Below are positions 9,713 through 18,878 of a DNA stretch of 64,000 bases, one piece after another; the stretch's first letter is position 1; each line of letters opens with the position of its first letter. Origin of the DNA: Shewanella avicenniae (GTDB lineage: Bacteria > Pseudomonadota > Gammaproteobacteria > Enterobacterales > Shewanellaceae); assembly GCF_017354945.1 (NCBI RefSeq), contig NZ_CP071503.1:2294001-2358000 (forward strand), in the 5' to 3' direction. The notes under the pieces were generated by a model, which saw nothing but the letters and a program-made list of their open reading frames with translations, ran no database searches and had not been told where the DNA came from. The position numbers and the translations under genes were made by a program.

Positions 9713-10204
9713 TCACTTAGTAGCATTATATTCTTTATCGTATTTCAACACGCAGTAACTTGCATGTTCAAAATGTTCAAATTTTGGACTCCACATTGAA
9801 TCTAATTCTGCTAAACTGTAGCCAGTATTCAGCATAAAAGCTCGTGGAGACATATTTCCCTTTTCAACTTCAATACTCATCCATAGTGAAAACAATGCTC
9901 GAAACAAAATAAAATAAAAAACTATCCCAAATAGTAAAATCAAAATATTTACCAATGACTGTTCTTTTAAACGCATTAAATTAATAAATATAAAAAAACT
10001 AAAGAAAATCACATTTAGCGCTAATACCAATAAAAATGGACTGATGAGCGAGAAATGTGTCGGACTCCAGAATTGGTATAAACAAAAGGGCTTAGGAAAT
10101 CCAACAACAGAAAAAATCACCAACACTTCAAATAAAAATGCCATCAATACTGAGCAAAAGATTGATTGGTACAATACTAAATTACTGTGCTTAATATTAA
10201 ACAT
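9713..10204 (-). CDS. hypothetical three-helix membrane protein
   Basis: A 163-residue protein of unrecognised family. Hydrophobic segments at about residues 12-37, 52-79 and 84-112 are typical transmembrane helices. The remaining C-terminal 50 residues are soluble and contain MSPRAFMLNTGYSLAELDSMW. A weak GGTGA ribosome site precedes ATG 10204. Codon and base usage are AT-rich, unlike the his or pyrD genes, suggesting acquisition by transfer. It lies in the accessory stretch beside the broken secreted gene, and no functional clue comes from its neighbours. Confidence 0.6.
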   Translation of the reverse strand: MFNIKHSNLVLYQSIFCSVLMAFLFEVLVIFSVVGFPKPFCLYQFWSPTHFSLISPFLLVLALNVIFFSFFIFINLMRLKEQSLVNILILLFGIVFYFILFRALFSLWMSIEVEKGNMSPRAFMLNTGYSLAELDSMWSPKFEHFEHASYCVLKYDKEYNATK

Positions 10205-10519
10205 CGCTCAATTCACCATAGATTTTCACTATTGTTCTTACCCTATGCCATTACAAAAAATTGTTCAAAATTAGTCTGGTAGAACTAGCAATGCATCACA
10301 TAACTGACTCTAAACGGGGAAAATCATTATGCTCAGTACTTTGGGACACTAGAGCTTTTATTTTTTTATCTGACGTCAACCACAAATATCACAGGATAAC
10401 ACTGATAATTCCCACCGCAGGCAATTAACTGCCTAAAAACAATCAGCAAATGAGTTGCTACCAAAGAACTTCTCAACGTTCAGCCAACTCCCACCGCCCC
10501 ACAAATCAAATAACCCCAG
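10205..10519. other. intergenic stretch with nothing recognised
   Basis: About 315 nt separate the membrane-protein gene and the stop of the YoaA-type helicase gene. It should contain the promoter of the former near 10210-10270. No ORF, terminator with a T-run, or repeat was identified. Confidence 0.4.
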
Positions 10520-12592
10520 TTATTTGATTTGCTCCAAAAAATGGACAACACGTGCCATATCCCGTGTCCTCGCCATTGGCGGCAATGAGTTTAGAAACGC
10601 GGCGCCGTAGTCGCGGTTAACGATGCGGTTGTCACAGAGGATTAATACACCTGCATCTTGCTCATCACGGATGAGGCGGCCAAAACCTTGTTTAAGGGCG
10701 ATGACAGCTTGTGGCAGGGATATGTCGCGAAAAGGATCACCGCCGCGTTGGCTGAGGGCATTGGCGCGGGCGCGGTAGAGGTTATCGTCAGGGGAAACAA
10801 AGGGCAGCTTATCGATAATGACACAAGATAACAGCTTGCCGCGCACATCGACGCCTTCCCAAAAACTGCCTGTGCCGAGCAGCACGGCGTTACCGAGTTG
10901 GCGGAATTTTTTCAACAGGCTTTGTTTACTTGCAGTGCCCTGCACTAACATCGGATAGTGACAGCGGCCTTGTAAGGCGAGCGCGGTTTTCTCAAGCATG
11001 CGATGGCTGGTAAACAAAATAAAAGTACGCCCTTTGGCGGCGTTAATCGCCTGCAGGCAGATCTCTAACCAGCGCGTAAATTGATAATCGCTGTTGCTGC
11101 GCACATCACCGAGTTGCCTTGGTACACAAAACAGTGCGTTTTGCTGGTAGTTAAACGGGCTATCGAGAATGAGCTCATCGCAATCTTTTAAGCCCATGCC
11201 TTTACTGAAGTGCGCTAACGAGCGATTGACCTGCAAGGTGGCAGAGGTGAACACCCATTTCTTATCAGCATTAAACAATGCTTGGCACTCTTTGGTCACA
11301 TCAATCGGTGCCATTCGCAGTAACGGCAAGTCTTTACTTGGCTCAACCGTATAGGCCGCTTGCGGATTATCGCAGGCGAGAAAATGATTGAATTTACCGG
11401 TGAGTTCCTGCCACTTTTCAAAGTAATCATCGAGATCGTCATGGCGCCCCACATTCCCGAGTAACACTCGCTCCAAGCTGTGAAATTCATCCAGCAGTTG
11501 CCAACTTTGACTAGCAAGGGTTTTATCGGCCAGCACCATGCGCCAATCTTGCAGGTCGCGATTGGTCAGGTTCATGCCCCAATCGCGCAAACGGGTCATC
11601 AGGCGGCGAATCAGTTCACCCAATTGCGGCGTATCCCGAAAATCGGCTTCATAGAGTTTTTCCATGCGTTCGAGCATGCGTGTCAAGCTGTTAAGTGATA
11701 GCTGCTGGCCAAAATAACTGACGGCAATGTCCGGCAGTTGGTGCGCCTCATCAAACACCAGTGCATCCGCATCGGGCAGGAGTTCAGCAAAGCCGGTGTC
11801 TTTTAATACCCAATCGGCAAAAAACAGGTGGTGATTGACCACAATCAGCTTAGCATCGAGGGTTTTCTGCCGTGCTTTGCGAGTGAAGCAGCTGTCGTAA
11901 TGGGCGCAGCGTTTGCCGGTGCAACTGTCTTTGCTGGAAGCCACCAGCGGCAGTGCGTTGGATTGTTCCGACACGCTGGCAATAGTGCCGAGATCGCCGT
12001 CCGACGTTGATGCTGACCACAGCTGGATCCGCAGCAGATCATCTAATACGCGCTCATCCAGCGACTGTGCGCCGTTGAGCTGTTGCTCCAGCCGCAGTTG
12101 GCACAGATAGTTATTGCGGCCTTTGAGCAACGCGACTTTGGGGGAGATTTGCAGCAGTTCCAGCAGTGCGGGAATATCTTTATAAAACAACTGCTCTTGC
12201 AGGTTTTTACTGCCGGTGGAGATAATCACTTGTTGGCCAGACAGCAGCGCAGGCACCAGATATGCAAAGGTTTTACCGACACCTGTGCCCGCCTCTAACA
12301 CCAGTGGTTTGATTGGCTTTTCCGTTGCTGTTGGAGTCGCTTTTGCAGTCGCTTGGGCTGCCGAATTCGCCTTCGCTGAGGAATGTTGTGGCTCAGTCTT
12401 GGCAAACGTTTTTTTGGCCAGCAAGGCGGCCACAGCATCTGCCATGGTCACTTGTTCATGACGAATTTTATAGCCACGCACACCGCTAGAAAGAGGCCCA
12501 TTGGCGCTAAAAACTCGACTGACTTCTTGCTGTAAGCGACTGATAAATAACTCCCGAAAAGCTGAGGTAATAGCGACTAACTTGGCGACCAA
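10520..12592 (-). CDS. yoaA: YoaA/DinG-family ATP-dependent DNA helicase
   Basis: An XPD-like superfamily 2 helicase of about 690 residues. Walker A is AGTGVGKT (about residue 101), the DEAH box is FDEAHQLPD, and the four-cysteine iron-sulfur region includes CTGKRCAHYDSC. C-terminal helicase motifs include FWEGVDVRG and QGFGRLIRD. The match to E. coli YoaA, which assists repair of stalled forks with HolC, is clear along the length. Between the N-terminal motif and Walker A is a low-complexity Ala/Thr/Lys insert (about residues 64-92). The given start is TTG with no clear ribosome site, so the exact N terminus is uncertain. It is divergent from the his operon, and no LexA box was seen upstream. 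Confidence 0.9.
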   Translation of the reverse strand: MVAKLVAITSAFRELFISRLQQEVSRVFSANGPLSSGVRGYKIRHEQVTMADAVAALLAKKTFAKTEPQHSSAKANSAAQATAKATPTATEKPIKPLVLEAGTGVGKTFAYLVPALLSGQQVIISTGSKNLQEQLFYKDIPALLELLQISPKVALLKGRNNYLCQLRLEQQLNGAQSLDERVLDDLLRIQLWSASTSDGDLGTIASVSEQSNALPLVASSKDSCTGKRCAHYDSCFTRKARQKTLDAKLIVVNHHLFFADWVLKDTGFAELLPDADALVFDEAHQLPDIAVSYFGQQLSLNSLTRMLERMEKLYEADFRDTPQLGELIRRLMTRLRDWGMNLTNRDLQDWRMVLADKTLASQSWQLLDEFHSLERVLLGNVGRHDDLDDYFEKWQELTGKFNHFLACDNPQAAYTVEPSKDLPLLRMAPIDVTKECQALFNADKKWVFTSATLQVNRSLAHFSKGMGLKDCDELILDSPFNYQQNALFCVPRQLGDVRSNSDYQFTRWLEICLQAINAAKGRTFILFTSHRMLEKTALALQGRCHYPMLVQGTASKQSLLKKFRQLGNAVLLGTGSFWEGVDVRGKLLSCVIIDKLPFVSPDDNLYRARANALSQRGGDPFRDISLPQAVIALKQGFGRLIRDEQDAGVLILCDNRIVNRDYGAAFLNSLPPMARTRDMARVVHFLEQIK

Positions 12593-12732
12593 AGTCGTGT
12601 TATCGCAGAATTATCGCTTTTTATAGAGCGACCACAAGCGATAATCCGTAATCAAGCGTGACATTTATTGCGAAAAATTCTTTCACAAGCACAAAAGCTT
12701 AAAAAACTATTATTTGTGGTTGCAAAATAAAA

Positions 12733-12903
12733 ATGAACGGATTAAGTTATCTCCACGCTGTTGAGGCCAAGATTGCCCAACACCAACAAATTTCAACTCT
12801 GGTGAATGCACGAGAGTTTAGTAAACAGGATTTAAATTCATGTATCAGTTCCAGTTCGGCAACCACCATCACCACCATCATAAGCGGTAGCCTTCGGAGC
12901 TGA
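12733..12903 (+). CDS. possible 56-residue ORF overlapping the his leader
   Basis: ATG 12733 opens a frame that runs through the whole hisL region in another frame and stops at 12901-12903. The first 36 residues (MNGLSYLHAVEAKIAQHQQI and following) look like an ordinary soluble peptide; the rest is Ser/Thr/Ile-rich because it reads the His codons out of frame. No Shine-Dalgarno sequence is apparent. It may be chance, or a small gene whose translation would interfere with the leader. Confidence 0.2.
   Translation: MNGLSYLHAVEAKIAQHQQISTLVNAREFSKQDLNSCISSSSATTITTIISGSLRS
12840..12890 (+). CDS. hisL: his operon leader peptide
   Basis: A 16-residue leader, MYQFQFGNHHHHHHKR, with six consecutive histidine codons. 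AGGA at 12827-12830 is nine bases before the ATG. Ribosome stalling at the His codons when charged tRNA-His is scarce would prevent formation of the downstream terminator, the attenuation mechanism known from enterobacterial his operons. It lies 136 nt upstream of hisG with the attenuator between, which makes the call very firm despite its length. Confidence 0.93.
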   Translation: MYQFQFGNHHHHHHKR

Positions 12904-12979
12904 CTGCCGAAGGTGTATTCCTTCTGGCGGTTGATTCAAGATCACTTAAAACCCTCGGAAGGAATTCCGGGGGTTTTTT
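12891..12979 (+). promoter_or_regulatory. his operon transcription attenuator
   Basis: CCTTCGG at 12891-12897 pairs with CCGAAGG at 12907-12913. GAAGG at 12909-12913 can alternatively pair with CCTTC at 12920-12924. The final structure is a 12-bp stem (12949-12960 with 12965-12976, one G-T pair) closed by a GGAA loop and followed by T residues, an intrinsic terminator. This is the expected set of mutually exclusive hairpins for histidine-dependent attenuation controlled by hisL. Confidence 0.9.
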
Positions 12980-13026
12980 GTTTATCTGGGCCAAATTTTA
13001 CGAATCAACAATCAGGGAAAAGCACA

Positions 13027-13926
13027 ATGACTACATCGAAACGCATCAGAATCGCCATCCAGAAATCAGGCCGTTTGTCGAAAGAATCACAACAGCTGCT
13101 CAAGCTGTGTGGTGTTAAATTTAACGTGAATGAACAACGTCTTATTGCCCACGCTGACAACATGCCAATCGACCTGCTGCGCGTACGTGATGATGATATT
13201 CCTGGCTTAGTGATGGACGGTGTGGTTGACCTCGGTATCGTGGGTGAAAACGTGCTGGAAGAAGAGCAGCTGGATCGTGAAGCGCTGGGTAAAGCCGCTG
13301 AAGTGAACAAGCTGCGTCAACTGGATTTTGGTGCTTGCCGCCTTTCATTAGCCGTTCCCAACGAAGTGGAATATAACGGCCCACAAAGCCTTGCAGGCAT
13401 GCGTTTGGCCACCAGCTACCCTAACCTGCTGCGCCGCTATATGAACCAACAAGGCATTGAATATCGCGACTGTATGCTCAAAGGTTCGGTAGAAGTTGCA
13501 CCACGCGCGGGCTTAGCAGATGGTATCTGCGACTTGGTGTCTACTGGAGCCACCCTTGAAGCCAACGGTCTGTACGAAACCGATGTAATTTTCCGCTCGA
13601 TGGCCTGCATGATCCAATCCACCCAAACCCAAGACCCAGCACAGCAAGCCCTGATTGAAAAACTGATGAGCCGTATCAACGGTGTGATTCGCGCCCGTGA
13701 AAGCAAATACATTCTGCTGCACGCACCCACCGATAAGCTGGACAAAATTGTGTCGCTGCTGCCAGGTGCCGAAAACCCAACCGTTTTACCATTGAACGAT
13801 GACACCAACCGCGTTGCAATCCACGCGGTAAGCAGTGAAGACCTGTTCTGGGACACCATGGAAGAGCTGACTGCATTAGGCGCCACCTCAATTCTGGTGA
13901 TGCCAATTGAAAAAATGATGGGATAA
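13027..13926 (+). CDS. hisG: ATP phosphoribosyltransferase (long form)
   Basis: It catalyses the first step of histidine synthesis, condensing ATP and PRPP. It has 299 residues, the length of the E. coli-type hexameric long form with a C-terminal ACT-like regulatory domain (about residues 225-299) for histidine feedback. Conserved text includes [10 protein letters not shown] at the N terminus and [14 protein letters not shown] in the PRPP-binding region. The start [10 protein letters not shown] at 13027 is chosen over an upstream in-frame ATG at 12913, which would begin inside the attenuator. It is the first structural gene of the operon; its stop overlaps the hisD start by one base. Confidence 0.97.
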   Translation: MTTSKRIRIAIQKSGRLSKESQQLLKLCGVKFNVNEQRLIAHADNMPIDLLRVRDDDIPGLVMDGVVDLGIVGENVLEEEQLDREALGKAAEVNKLRQLDFGACRLSLAVPNEVEYNGPQSLAGMRLATSYPNLLRRYMNQQGIEYRDCMLKGSVEVAPRAGLADGICDLVSTGATLEANGLYETDVIFRSMACMIQSTQTQDPAQQALIEKLMSRINGVIRARESKYILLHAPTDKLDKIVSLLPGAENPTVLPLNDDTNRVAIHAVSSEDLFWDTMEELTALGATSILVMPIEKMMG

Positions 13927-15254
13927 TGGCAATGGAATTACTCAATTGGAATCAACTGGACAGCGCAGCGCAAAAAGCCGCGCTGACCCGCTCGCCTTTG
14001 GTGGGCGACCAACAGCTTGAAGTCACAGTCAAAGAGATTATCGACACTGTGGTTGCCAACGGCGACAGCGCACTGCGGGAGTATGCTGCCAAGTTTGATA
14101 AAGCTGAGGTTGCTAACATTCAGCTGGCGGCTGACGAAATCGAACAAGCCTGTGCTCGCGTCAGCGATGAACTGAAAGCCGCAATTCAGCAAGCGATGCA
14201 AAATATCAGCACTTTTCACCAAGCGCAAAAGCCAACACCAATTGCCTTGGACACTCAGCCGGGGATCCGCTGCGAACTGCGCAGTGAAGCGATTGAAGCA
14301 GTCGGTTTATATATTCCCGGTGGTAGCGCACCACTGATCTCCACCGTGATGATGTTGGCGCTGCCTGCCAAAATCGCCGGTTGCGAGCGCCGCGTGCTGA
14401 TCAGCCCACCCCCGATTAACGATGCCATCATCTACGCTGCGGTTGAGTGTGGTGTGAATGAAATCTATCAAGCGGGCGGCGCGCAAGCCGTTGCAGCCTT
14501 GGCATTTGGTACAGAATCAATTAAGCCCGTCGATAAAATCTTTGGCCCGGGTAACCGCTTTGTGACTGAAGCGAAACGCCAAGTGTCACAAGATTCGCGT
14601 GCTTGCGTCAGCATTGATATGCCCGCTGGGCCATCTGAAGTGCTGGTGATTGCTGATAAAGACGCCTCGCCTGCATTTATTGCCGCAGATCTGTTATCGC
14701 AAGCGGAACACGGCCCAGATTCACAAGTGATGCTGGTGACAGACAGTGAAGCGCTCGCCGCAGCGGTTGAAGTGGAACTGGCACAACAGTTGGCCCAACT
14801 GCCACGCGCTGAAATTGCCACTCAAGCACTGTCTTGCAGCCGTACTCTGTTAGTAGATGACATGCGCCAAGCGGCAGCGGTGTCAAATCTGTATGGCCCA
14901 GAGCACTTGATCATTCAAACTTGCCAGCCACGCGAAGTATTAAAATTCGTCCGCGCAGCAGGTTCAGTGTTCTTAGGTCGATTTACCCCAGAATCAGTCG
15001 GCGATTACGCCAGCGGTACCAACCACGTGCTGCCAACTTATGGTTATAGCCGCACCGTATCAAGTCTGAGTTTGGCGGATTTCTCACGTCGCTTTACCGT
15101 ACAAGAGTTGTCTGCCACCGGCTTACAAAATCTGGGTCAAGCGGTAATGACCTTGGCAGCAGCTGAGCAGTTAGATGCCCACAAAAATGCTGTCGCACTG
15201 CGTTTACAAACCATTGAAGCTGAAGCGAACACTTGGTCGGAGCAACTGAAATGA
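13926..15254 (+). CDS. hisD: histidinol dehydrogenase
   Basis: A zinc- and NAD-dependent enzyme that oxidises histidinol to histidine in two steps. It has 442 residues, normal for the family. Conserved segments include YIPGGSAPLISTVMM, FGPGNRFVTEAKR and DMPAGPSEVLVIADKDA, and the C-terminal region holds GTNHVLPTYGYSRT. Translation may begin at ATG 13926, in the TAATG overlap with hisG, or at ATG 13932 two codons later. It overlaps hisC at its 3' end. Confidence 0.97.
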   Translation: MAMELLNWNQLDSAAQKAALTRSPLVGDQQLEVTVKEIIDTVVANGDSALREYAAKFDKAEVANIQLAADEIEQACARVSDELKAAIQQAMQNISTFHQAQKPTPIALDTQPGIRCELRSEAIEAVGLYIPGGSAPLISTVMMLALPAKIAGCERRVLISPPPINDAIIYAAVECGVNEIYQAGGAQAVAALAFGTESIKPVDKIFGPGNRFVTEAKRQVSQDSRACVSIDMPAGPSEVLVIADKDASPAFIAADLLSQAEHGPDSQVMLVTDSEALAAAVEVELAQQLAQLPRAEIATQALSCSRTLLVDDMRQAAAVSNLYGPEHLIIQTCQPREVLKFVRAAGSVFLGRFTPESVGDYASGTNHVLPTYGYSRTVSSLSLADFSRRFTVQELSATGLQNLGQAVMTLAAAEQLDAHKNAVALRLQTIEAEANTWSEQLK

Positions 15255-16297
15255 GCAACTTAAATCTGGCTGAACGCCTCGCTCGCCCTGAATTACTAGA
15301 TCTAGAACCCTATCAAAGTGCGCGCCGCATCGGCGGCCGTGGCGATATCTGGATCAACGCCAATGAAAGTCCGTTTAACCGTACCGAATTGGCGCGTTTG
15401 AACCGCTACCCAGAATGCCAACCGCCGGAGCTAATTAACGCATACAGCAAATACAGCAAGGTCCCCGCTGCCAATATCGTCTGTGGTCGTGGTGCTGATG
15501 AAGCGATTGAACTGCTGATCCGCGCTTTTTGTATTCCTGGCCGCGACAGTATTGCCATTTTTGGCCCAACCTACGGCATGTATGGCATCAGCGCGAAAAC
15601 CTTTAATGTGGGTGTGAACGCGTTAAGCCTGACCGAAGATTACCAGTTGCCTGACGACATTGACGGTGTAAAAGGCTGCAAGTTGGTGTTTATCTGTAAC
15701 CCCAATAACCCAACCGGCACAGTGCTTAGCGTTGAGCGTATCGAGCAAGTGCTGAATCAACTGCCAGATCAGTTGGTCGTAGTCGATGAAGCCTATATCG
15801 AGTTTTGCCCAGAATATAGCGTGGCCAAACTGTTAGACAGCTACCCGAATTTGGTGATCCTGCGTACCCTGTCAAAAGCATTCGCGTTGGCAGGCGCTCG
15901 CTGTGGTTTCTTAATGGCTAACGTTGATGTGATTTCCATTATCATGTTGGTAATTGCCCCGTATCCCGTACCATTGCCGGTATCAACCTTGGCCGTAAAC
16001 GCCCTGAGCGATGATGGCATTAGCAATATGTTGGCCGATGTTGAGCTGTTAAAAGCCCAAGGTAAGCGCTTGGCAGATGAGCTTGAAGCGCTCGGAGCAA
16101 CGGTAGTTCCAACTGGTGCCAACTTTGTATTGGCCTACTTTGAGGATATCGCCAAGGTCAGCCAAGGCTTGAAAGACGCAGGTATTGTGGCGCGCGCCTA
16201 CCGTGACCCACGTTTGGTCGATGCGATCCGGTTCAGTTTCACCAATGAAGCCGAAACCGATCAGATAATCGCTGCATTAATCGAAATTTTAGCGTAA
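15251..16297 (+). CDS. hisC: histidinol-phosphate aminotransferase
   Basis: A PLP enzyme converting imidazole acetol phosphate to histidinol phosphate. It has 348 residues. The PLP lysine is in RTLSKAFALAGARCGF, the substrate/PLP-binding Asn in CNPNNPTGT, and the cofactor Asp in VVDEAYIEF. The start is ATG 15251 in the ATGA overlap with the hisD stop; an upstream TTG extension is unlikely. It is followed by the only sizeable gap in the operon (84 nt), which contains two hairpins. Confidence 0.97.
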   Translation: MSNLNLAERLARPELLDLEPYQSARRIGGRGDIWINANESPFNRTELARLNRYPECQPPELINAYSKYSKVPAANIVCGRGADEAIELLIRAFCIPGRDSIAIFGPTYGMYGISAKTFNVGVNALSLTEDYQLPDDIDGVKGCKLVFICNPNNPTGTVLSVERIEQVLNQLPDQLVVVDEAYIEFCPEYSVAKLLDSYPNLVILRTLSKAFALAGARCGFLMANVDVISIIMLVIAPYPVPLPVSTLAVNALSDDGISNMLADVELLKAQGKRLADELEALGATVVPTGANFVLAYFEDIAKVSQGLKDAGIVARAYRDPRLVDAIRFSFTNEAETDQIIAALIEILA

Positions 16298-16302
16298 GCC
16301 TT

Positions 16303-16361
16303 GCGAGCGAATTTCGCTCGCAATTCAGCGCAACCAGAATAATTAAGCCGCAAACAGCGGC
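16303..16361 (+). promoter_or_regulatory. two hairpins in the hisC-hisB gap
   Basis: GCGAGCG-AATTT-CGCTCGC at 16303-16321 and GCCGC-AAACA-GCGGC at 16347-16361 lie in the 84-nt hisC-hisB spacer. Neither is followed by a T-run, so they are not terminators. They could stabilise or direct processing of the polycistronic mRNA; his mRNA processing near this junction is known in enterobacteria. Confidence 0.45.
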
Positions 16362-16381
16362 CGAATAAAGGTGAATACCCT

Positions 16382-17449
16382 ATGAGTCAGAAAATTCTAT
16401 TTATCGACCGTGACGGCACTTTGGTAGAAGAGCCACCGGTCGACAAACAGTTAGACCGCCTCGACAAGCTGGCCTTTGAGCCACAAGCCATTCCAGCCCT
16501 GCTGAAATTGATGGCCGCCGGTTATCGCTTAGTAATGGTATCCAACCAAGACGGTTTAGGCACAGATTCGTTCCCACAAGCTGATTTTGATGCGCCGCAT
16601 AATCTGATGATGCAGATTTTTGAAAGCCAAGGCGTTAAGTTTGATGATGTGTTGATTTGCCCACACTTTCCCGGTGACAACTGCAGTTGCCGCAAGCCAA
16701 AACTGGGCTTGGTTAAAGATTATTTGACCGCTGGTAAAGTGGATTTCACTACCTCAGCCGTGATTGGCGATCGCATTACCGACGTGCAACTAGCCGATGC
16801 TATGGGCTTGAAGAGTTTCCAATACGACCGTGAAAGCTTAGGCTGGGATCAGATCTGCAAACAGCTGCTGAGCCGTGGACGCCAAGCCGAAGTGGTGCGT
16901 ACCACCAAAGAAACCGATATTCGCGTCAGTGTTGATTTGGATAACGCTGGCGGCAACAAGATTGATACTGGCATCGGCTTCTTTGACCACATGCTGGATC
17001 AAATCGCCACCCACGGTAACTTTACTCTGAGCGTACAAGTCAAAGGCGATCTGCACATTGATGATCACCACAGCGTGGAAGACACCGGCTTAGCCTTGGG
17101 CGATGCATTGCGCCAAGCCTTGGGTGATAAACGCGGTATTGGCCGTTTTGGGTTTAGCTTACCGATGGATGAAGCCAGCGGCGAGTGTTTGCTGGACTTA
17201 TCCGGTCGGCCATTTATTAAATTCTCTGGTGAGTTCGAGCGCGATGCAGTCGGCGGCATGGCCACTGAGATGGTGCCGCACTTCTTCCGTTCATTTGCCG
17301 ATGGCCTGCGCTGCACGCTGCACATTGGCTGCACCGGCGCAAACGAACACCACAAAGTGGAAGCCTTGTTTAAAGCCTTAGGCCGCGCTCTGCGCCAAGC
17401 CATCAAAGTGGAAGGTGACGCGCTGCCATCAAGTAAAGGAGTGCTGTAA
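16382..17449 (+). CDS. hisB: bifunctional histidinol-phosphatase / imidazoleglycerol-phosphate dehydratase
   Basis: A 355-residue fusion of the E. coli type. The N-terminal HAD phosphatase (about 1-165) shows [13 protein letters not shown] and the zinc-binding [15 protein letters not shown]. The dehydratase (about 167-355) carries metal-binding repeats around [23 protein letters not shown] and the later [15 protein letters not shown]. It supplies two steps of histidine synthesis. ATG 16382 follows AAGG after the intergenic hairpins. Its stop overlaps the hisH start by one base (TAATG). Confidence 0.97.
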   Translation: MSQKILFIDRDGTLVEEPPVDKQLDRLDKLAFEPQAIPALLKLMAAGYRLVMVSNQDGLGTDSFPQADFDAPHNLMMQIFESQGVKFDDVLICPHFPGDNCSCRKPKLGLVKDYLTAGKVDFTTSAVIGDRITDVQLADAMGLKSFQYDRESLGWDQICKQLLSRGRQAEVVRTTKETDIRVSVDLDNAGGNKIDTGIGFFDHMLDQIATHGNFTLSVQVKGDLHIDDHHSVEDTGLALGDALRQALGDKRGIGRFGFSLPMDEASGECLLDLSGRPFIKFSGEFERDAVGGMATEMVPHFFRSFADGLRCTLHIGCTGANEHHKVEALFKALGRALRQAIKVEGDALPSSKGVL

Positions 17450-18144
17450 TGACGGCTGAAACGGTAATTATCGATACTGGCTGTGCCAACTTAAGCTCAG
17501 TGCGTTTTGCCTTTGAGCGATTAGGCGCCGATGTGTTGGTGACGGACGATGCTGATGCCATTAACGCTGCAACACGGTTAGTCTTGCCGGGCGTGGGTAG
17601 CGCACCTGCCGCGATGAGTTCACTCAAGCAAAAGAACTTAATCACGCTAGTACAAGGCCTAACACAACCGGTGCTTGGCGTTTGTTTGGGCATGCAGTTG
17701 ATGACCGAAAAGTCGACAGAGCAAGGCGCTGTTGCTGAAGACACGCCTTGTTTGGGTTTAATCCCGTCTGAAGTACGTGCATTGGATACACAAGGCCTGC
17801 CTACTCCGCACATGGGCTGGAATCAACTCAAACCGGTACTGAAAAATGGCCAACCACATCCGCTGTTTGCAGGCATTGATGCCGGTGATTTTGTTTACTT
17901 TGTGCATTCGTTCTGCGCTCCAGTGAGTGATTACAGCATTGCGACCAGCGAATATGGTGAAACTTTTAGTGCCGCAATTGCCGATGGCAACTTTATGGGG
18001 GTGCAATTCCACCCAGAAAAGAGTGCCGCGGTGGGCGCAAAAATTCTCGCAAACTTCCTTAAGATCGATACCGCATCGTTAGCCGCCTACAACGCATCAC
18101 TCGCTGCCGACAAGCAAACAACTTCCACCGGAGGCGCCGCATGA
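17449..18144 (+). CDS. hisH: imidazole glycerol phosphate synthase glutaminase subunit
   Basis: A class I glutamine amidotransferase that feeds ammonia to HisF. It has 231 residues. The nucleophilic Cys is in GVCLGMQLM, and the His-Glu pair in VQFHPEKS completes the triad. The final 20 or so residues ([20 protein letters not shown]) extend beyond the usual family end and look disordered. It overlaps hisB by one base and hisA by four, consistent with coupled translation. Confidence 0.96.
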   Translation: MTAETVIIDTGCANLSSVRFAFERLGADVLVTDDADAINAATRLVLPGVGSAPAAMSSLKQKNLITLVQGLTQPVLGVCLGMQLMTEKSTEQGAVAEDTPCLGLIPSEVRALDTQGLPTPHMGWNQLKPVLKNGQPHPLFAGIDAGDFVYFVHSFCAPVSDYSIATSEYGETFSAAIADGNFMGVQFHPEKSAAVGAKILANFLKIDTASLAAYNASLAADKQTTSTGGAA

Positions 18145-18878
18145 TTATTCCCGCAATCGATCTGATTGACGGCCAAGTGGTACGCCTTTATCAAGGCGAC
18201 TACGGTCAACAAACCACTTTTGATTTAAGCCCGTTAGGCCAGTTGCAATCTTATGAAGCGCAAGGCGCGAAACAGCTGCATTTGGTAGATTTAACCGGCG
18301 CAAAAGACCCAGCACAACGCCAAACCAAACTCATCGCTGAGTTAGCTGCGGGATTAAATACCCCACTGCAAGTCGGCGGTGGTATTCGCTCGGTCGAGCA
18401 AGTAGAAGAATTATTGGCTTGCGGCGTATCACGGGTGGTGATTGGCTCGTTGGCGGTGCGTGAACCCGAACTGGTAAAAAGCTGGTTTGTGCGTTTCGGC
18501 GCAGAAGCCATCTGCCTAGCGCTTGATGTGAACATCAATGAAGAAGGCGAGAAGATTGTCGCGGTTCACGGTTGGCAAAGTGGCGGCGGTAAAACGCTGG
18601 AATCACTGGTGGCTGAGTTTGCCCCCGTGGGACTCAAACACGCCTTGGTGACAGACATAAGCCGCGACGGCACTATGACTGGCGCCAATAATTCACTCTA
18701 TCAGGAGCTGGCGCAAGCCTTCCCAGAAATTCTATGGCAAGCATCGGGCGGTATAGCCACCTTGGACGATGTCGCCGCAGTGCGCGACAGCGGCGCCAGT
18801 GGCATCATTATTGGCAAAGCATTGTTAACCAACCAATTCAGCGTGAAGGAGGCAATCGAATGCTGGCCAAACGCATAG
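18141..18878 (+). CDS. hisA: ProFAR isomerase
   Basis: 1-(5-phosphoribosyl)-5-[(5-phosphoribosylamino)methylideneamino] imidazole-4-carboxamide isomerase, a TIM barrel of 245 residues. The catalytic aspartates are in PAIDLIDG (residue 8) and ALDVNINE (about residue 130). Phosphate-binding turns QVGGGIRS and [10 protein letters not shown] are visible. The ATG overlaps the hisH stop, and its 3' end overlaps hisF by about 19 nt. Confidence 0.97.
   Translation: MIIPAIDLIDGQVVRLYQGDYGQQTTFDLSPLGQLQSYEAQGAKQLHLVDLTGAKDPAQRQTKLIAELAAGLNTPLQVGGGIRSVEQVEELLACGVSRVVIGSLAVREPELVKSWFVRFGAEAICLALDVNINEEGEKIVAVHGWQSGGGKTLESLVAEFAPVGLKHALVTDISRDGTMTGANNSLYQELAQAFPEILWQASGGIATLDDVAAVRDSGASGIIIGKALLTNQFSVKEAIECWPNA

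Noticed and set aside
10044..10274. 76-codon plus-strand ORF over the orphan membrane-protein gene
   Set aside because: It is antisense to the hydrophobic helices of the minus-strand gene and shows no ribosome site.
8900..10274. CRISPR, tRNA or insertion-sequence content in the accessory stretch
   Set aside because: No regularly spaced repeats, cloverleaf-like segments, terminal inverted repeats or transposase-like frames were seen.
13926..13945. Possible sequencing artefact at the hisG-hisD junction
   Set aside because: The TAATG overlap is the usual form of translational coupling and both frames are complete.
18734..18859. N-terminal extension of hisF into hisA
   Set aside because: The family N terminus [11 protein letters not shown] begins at 18860 behind AAGGAGG; the extra codons merely read hisA out of frame.
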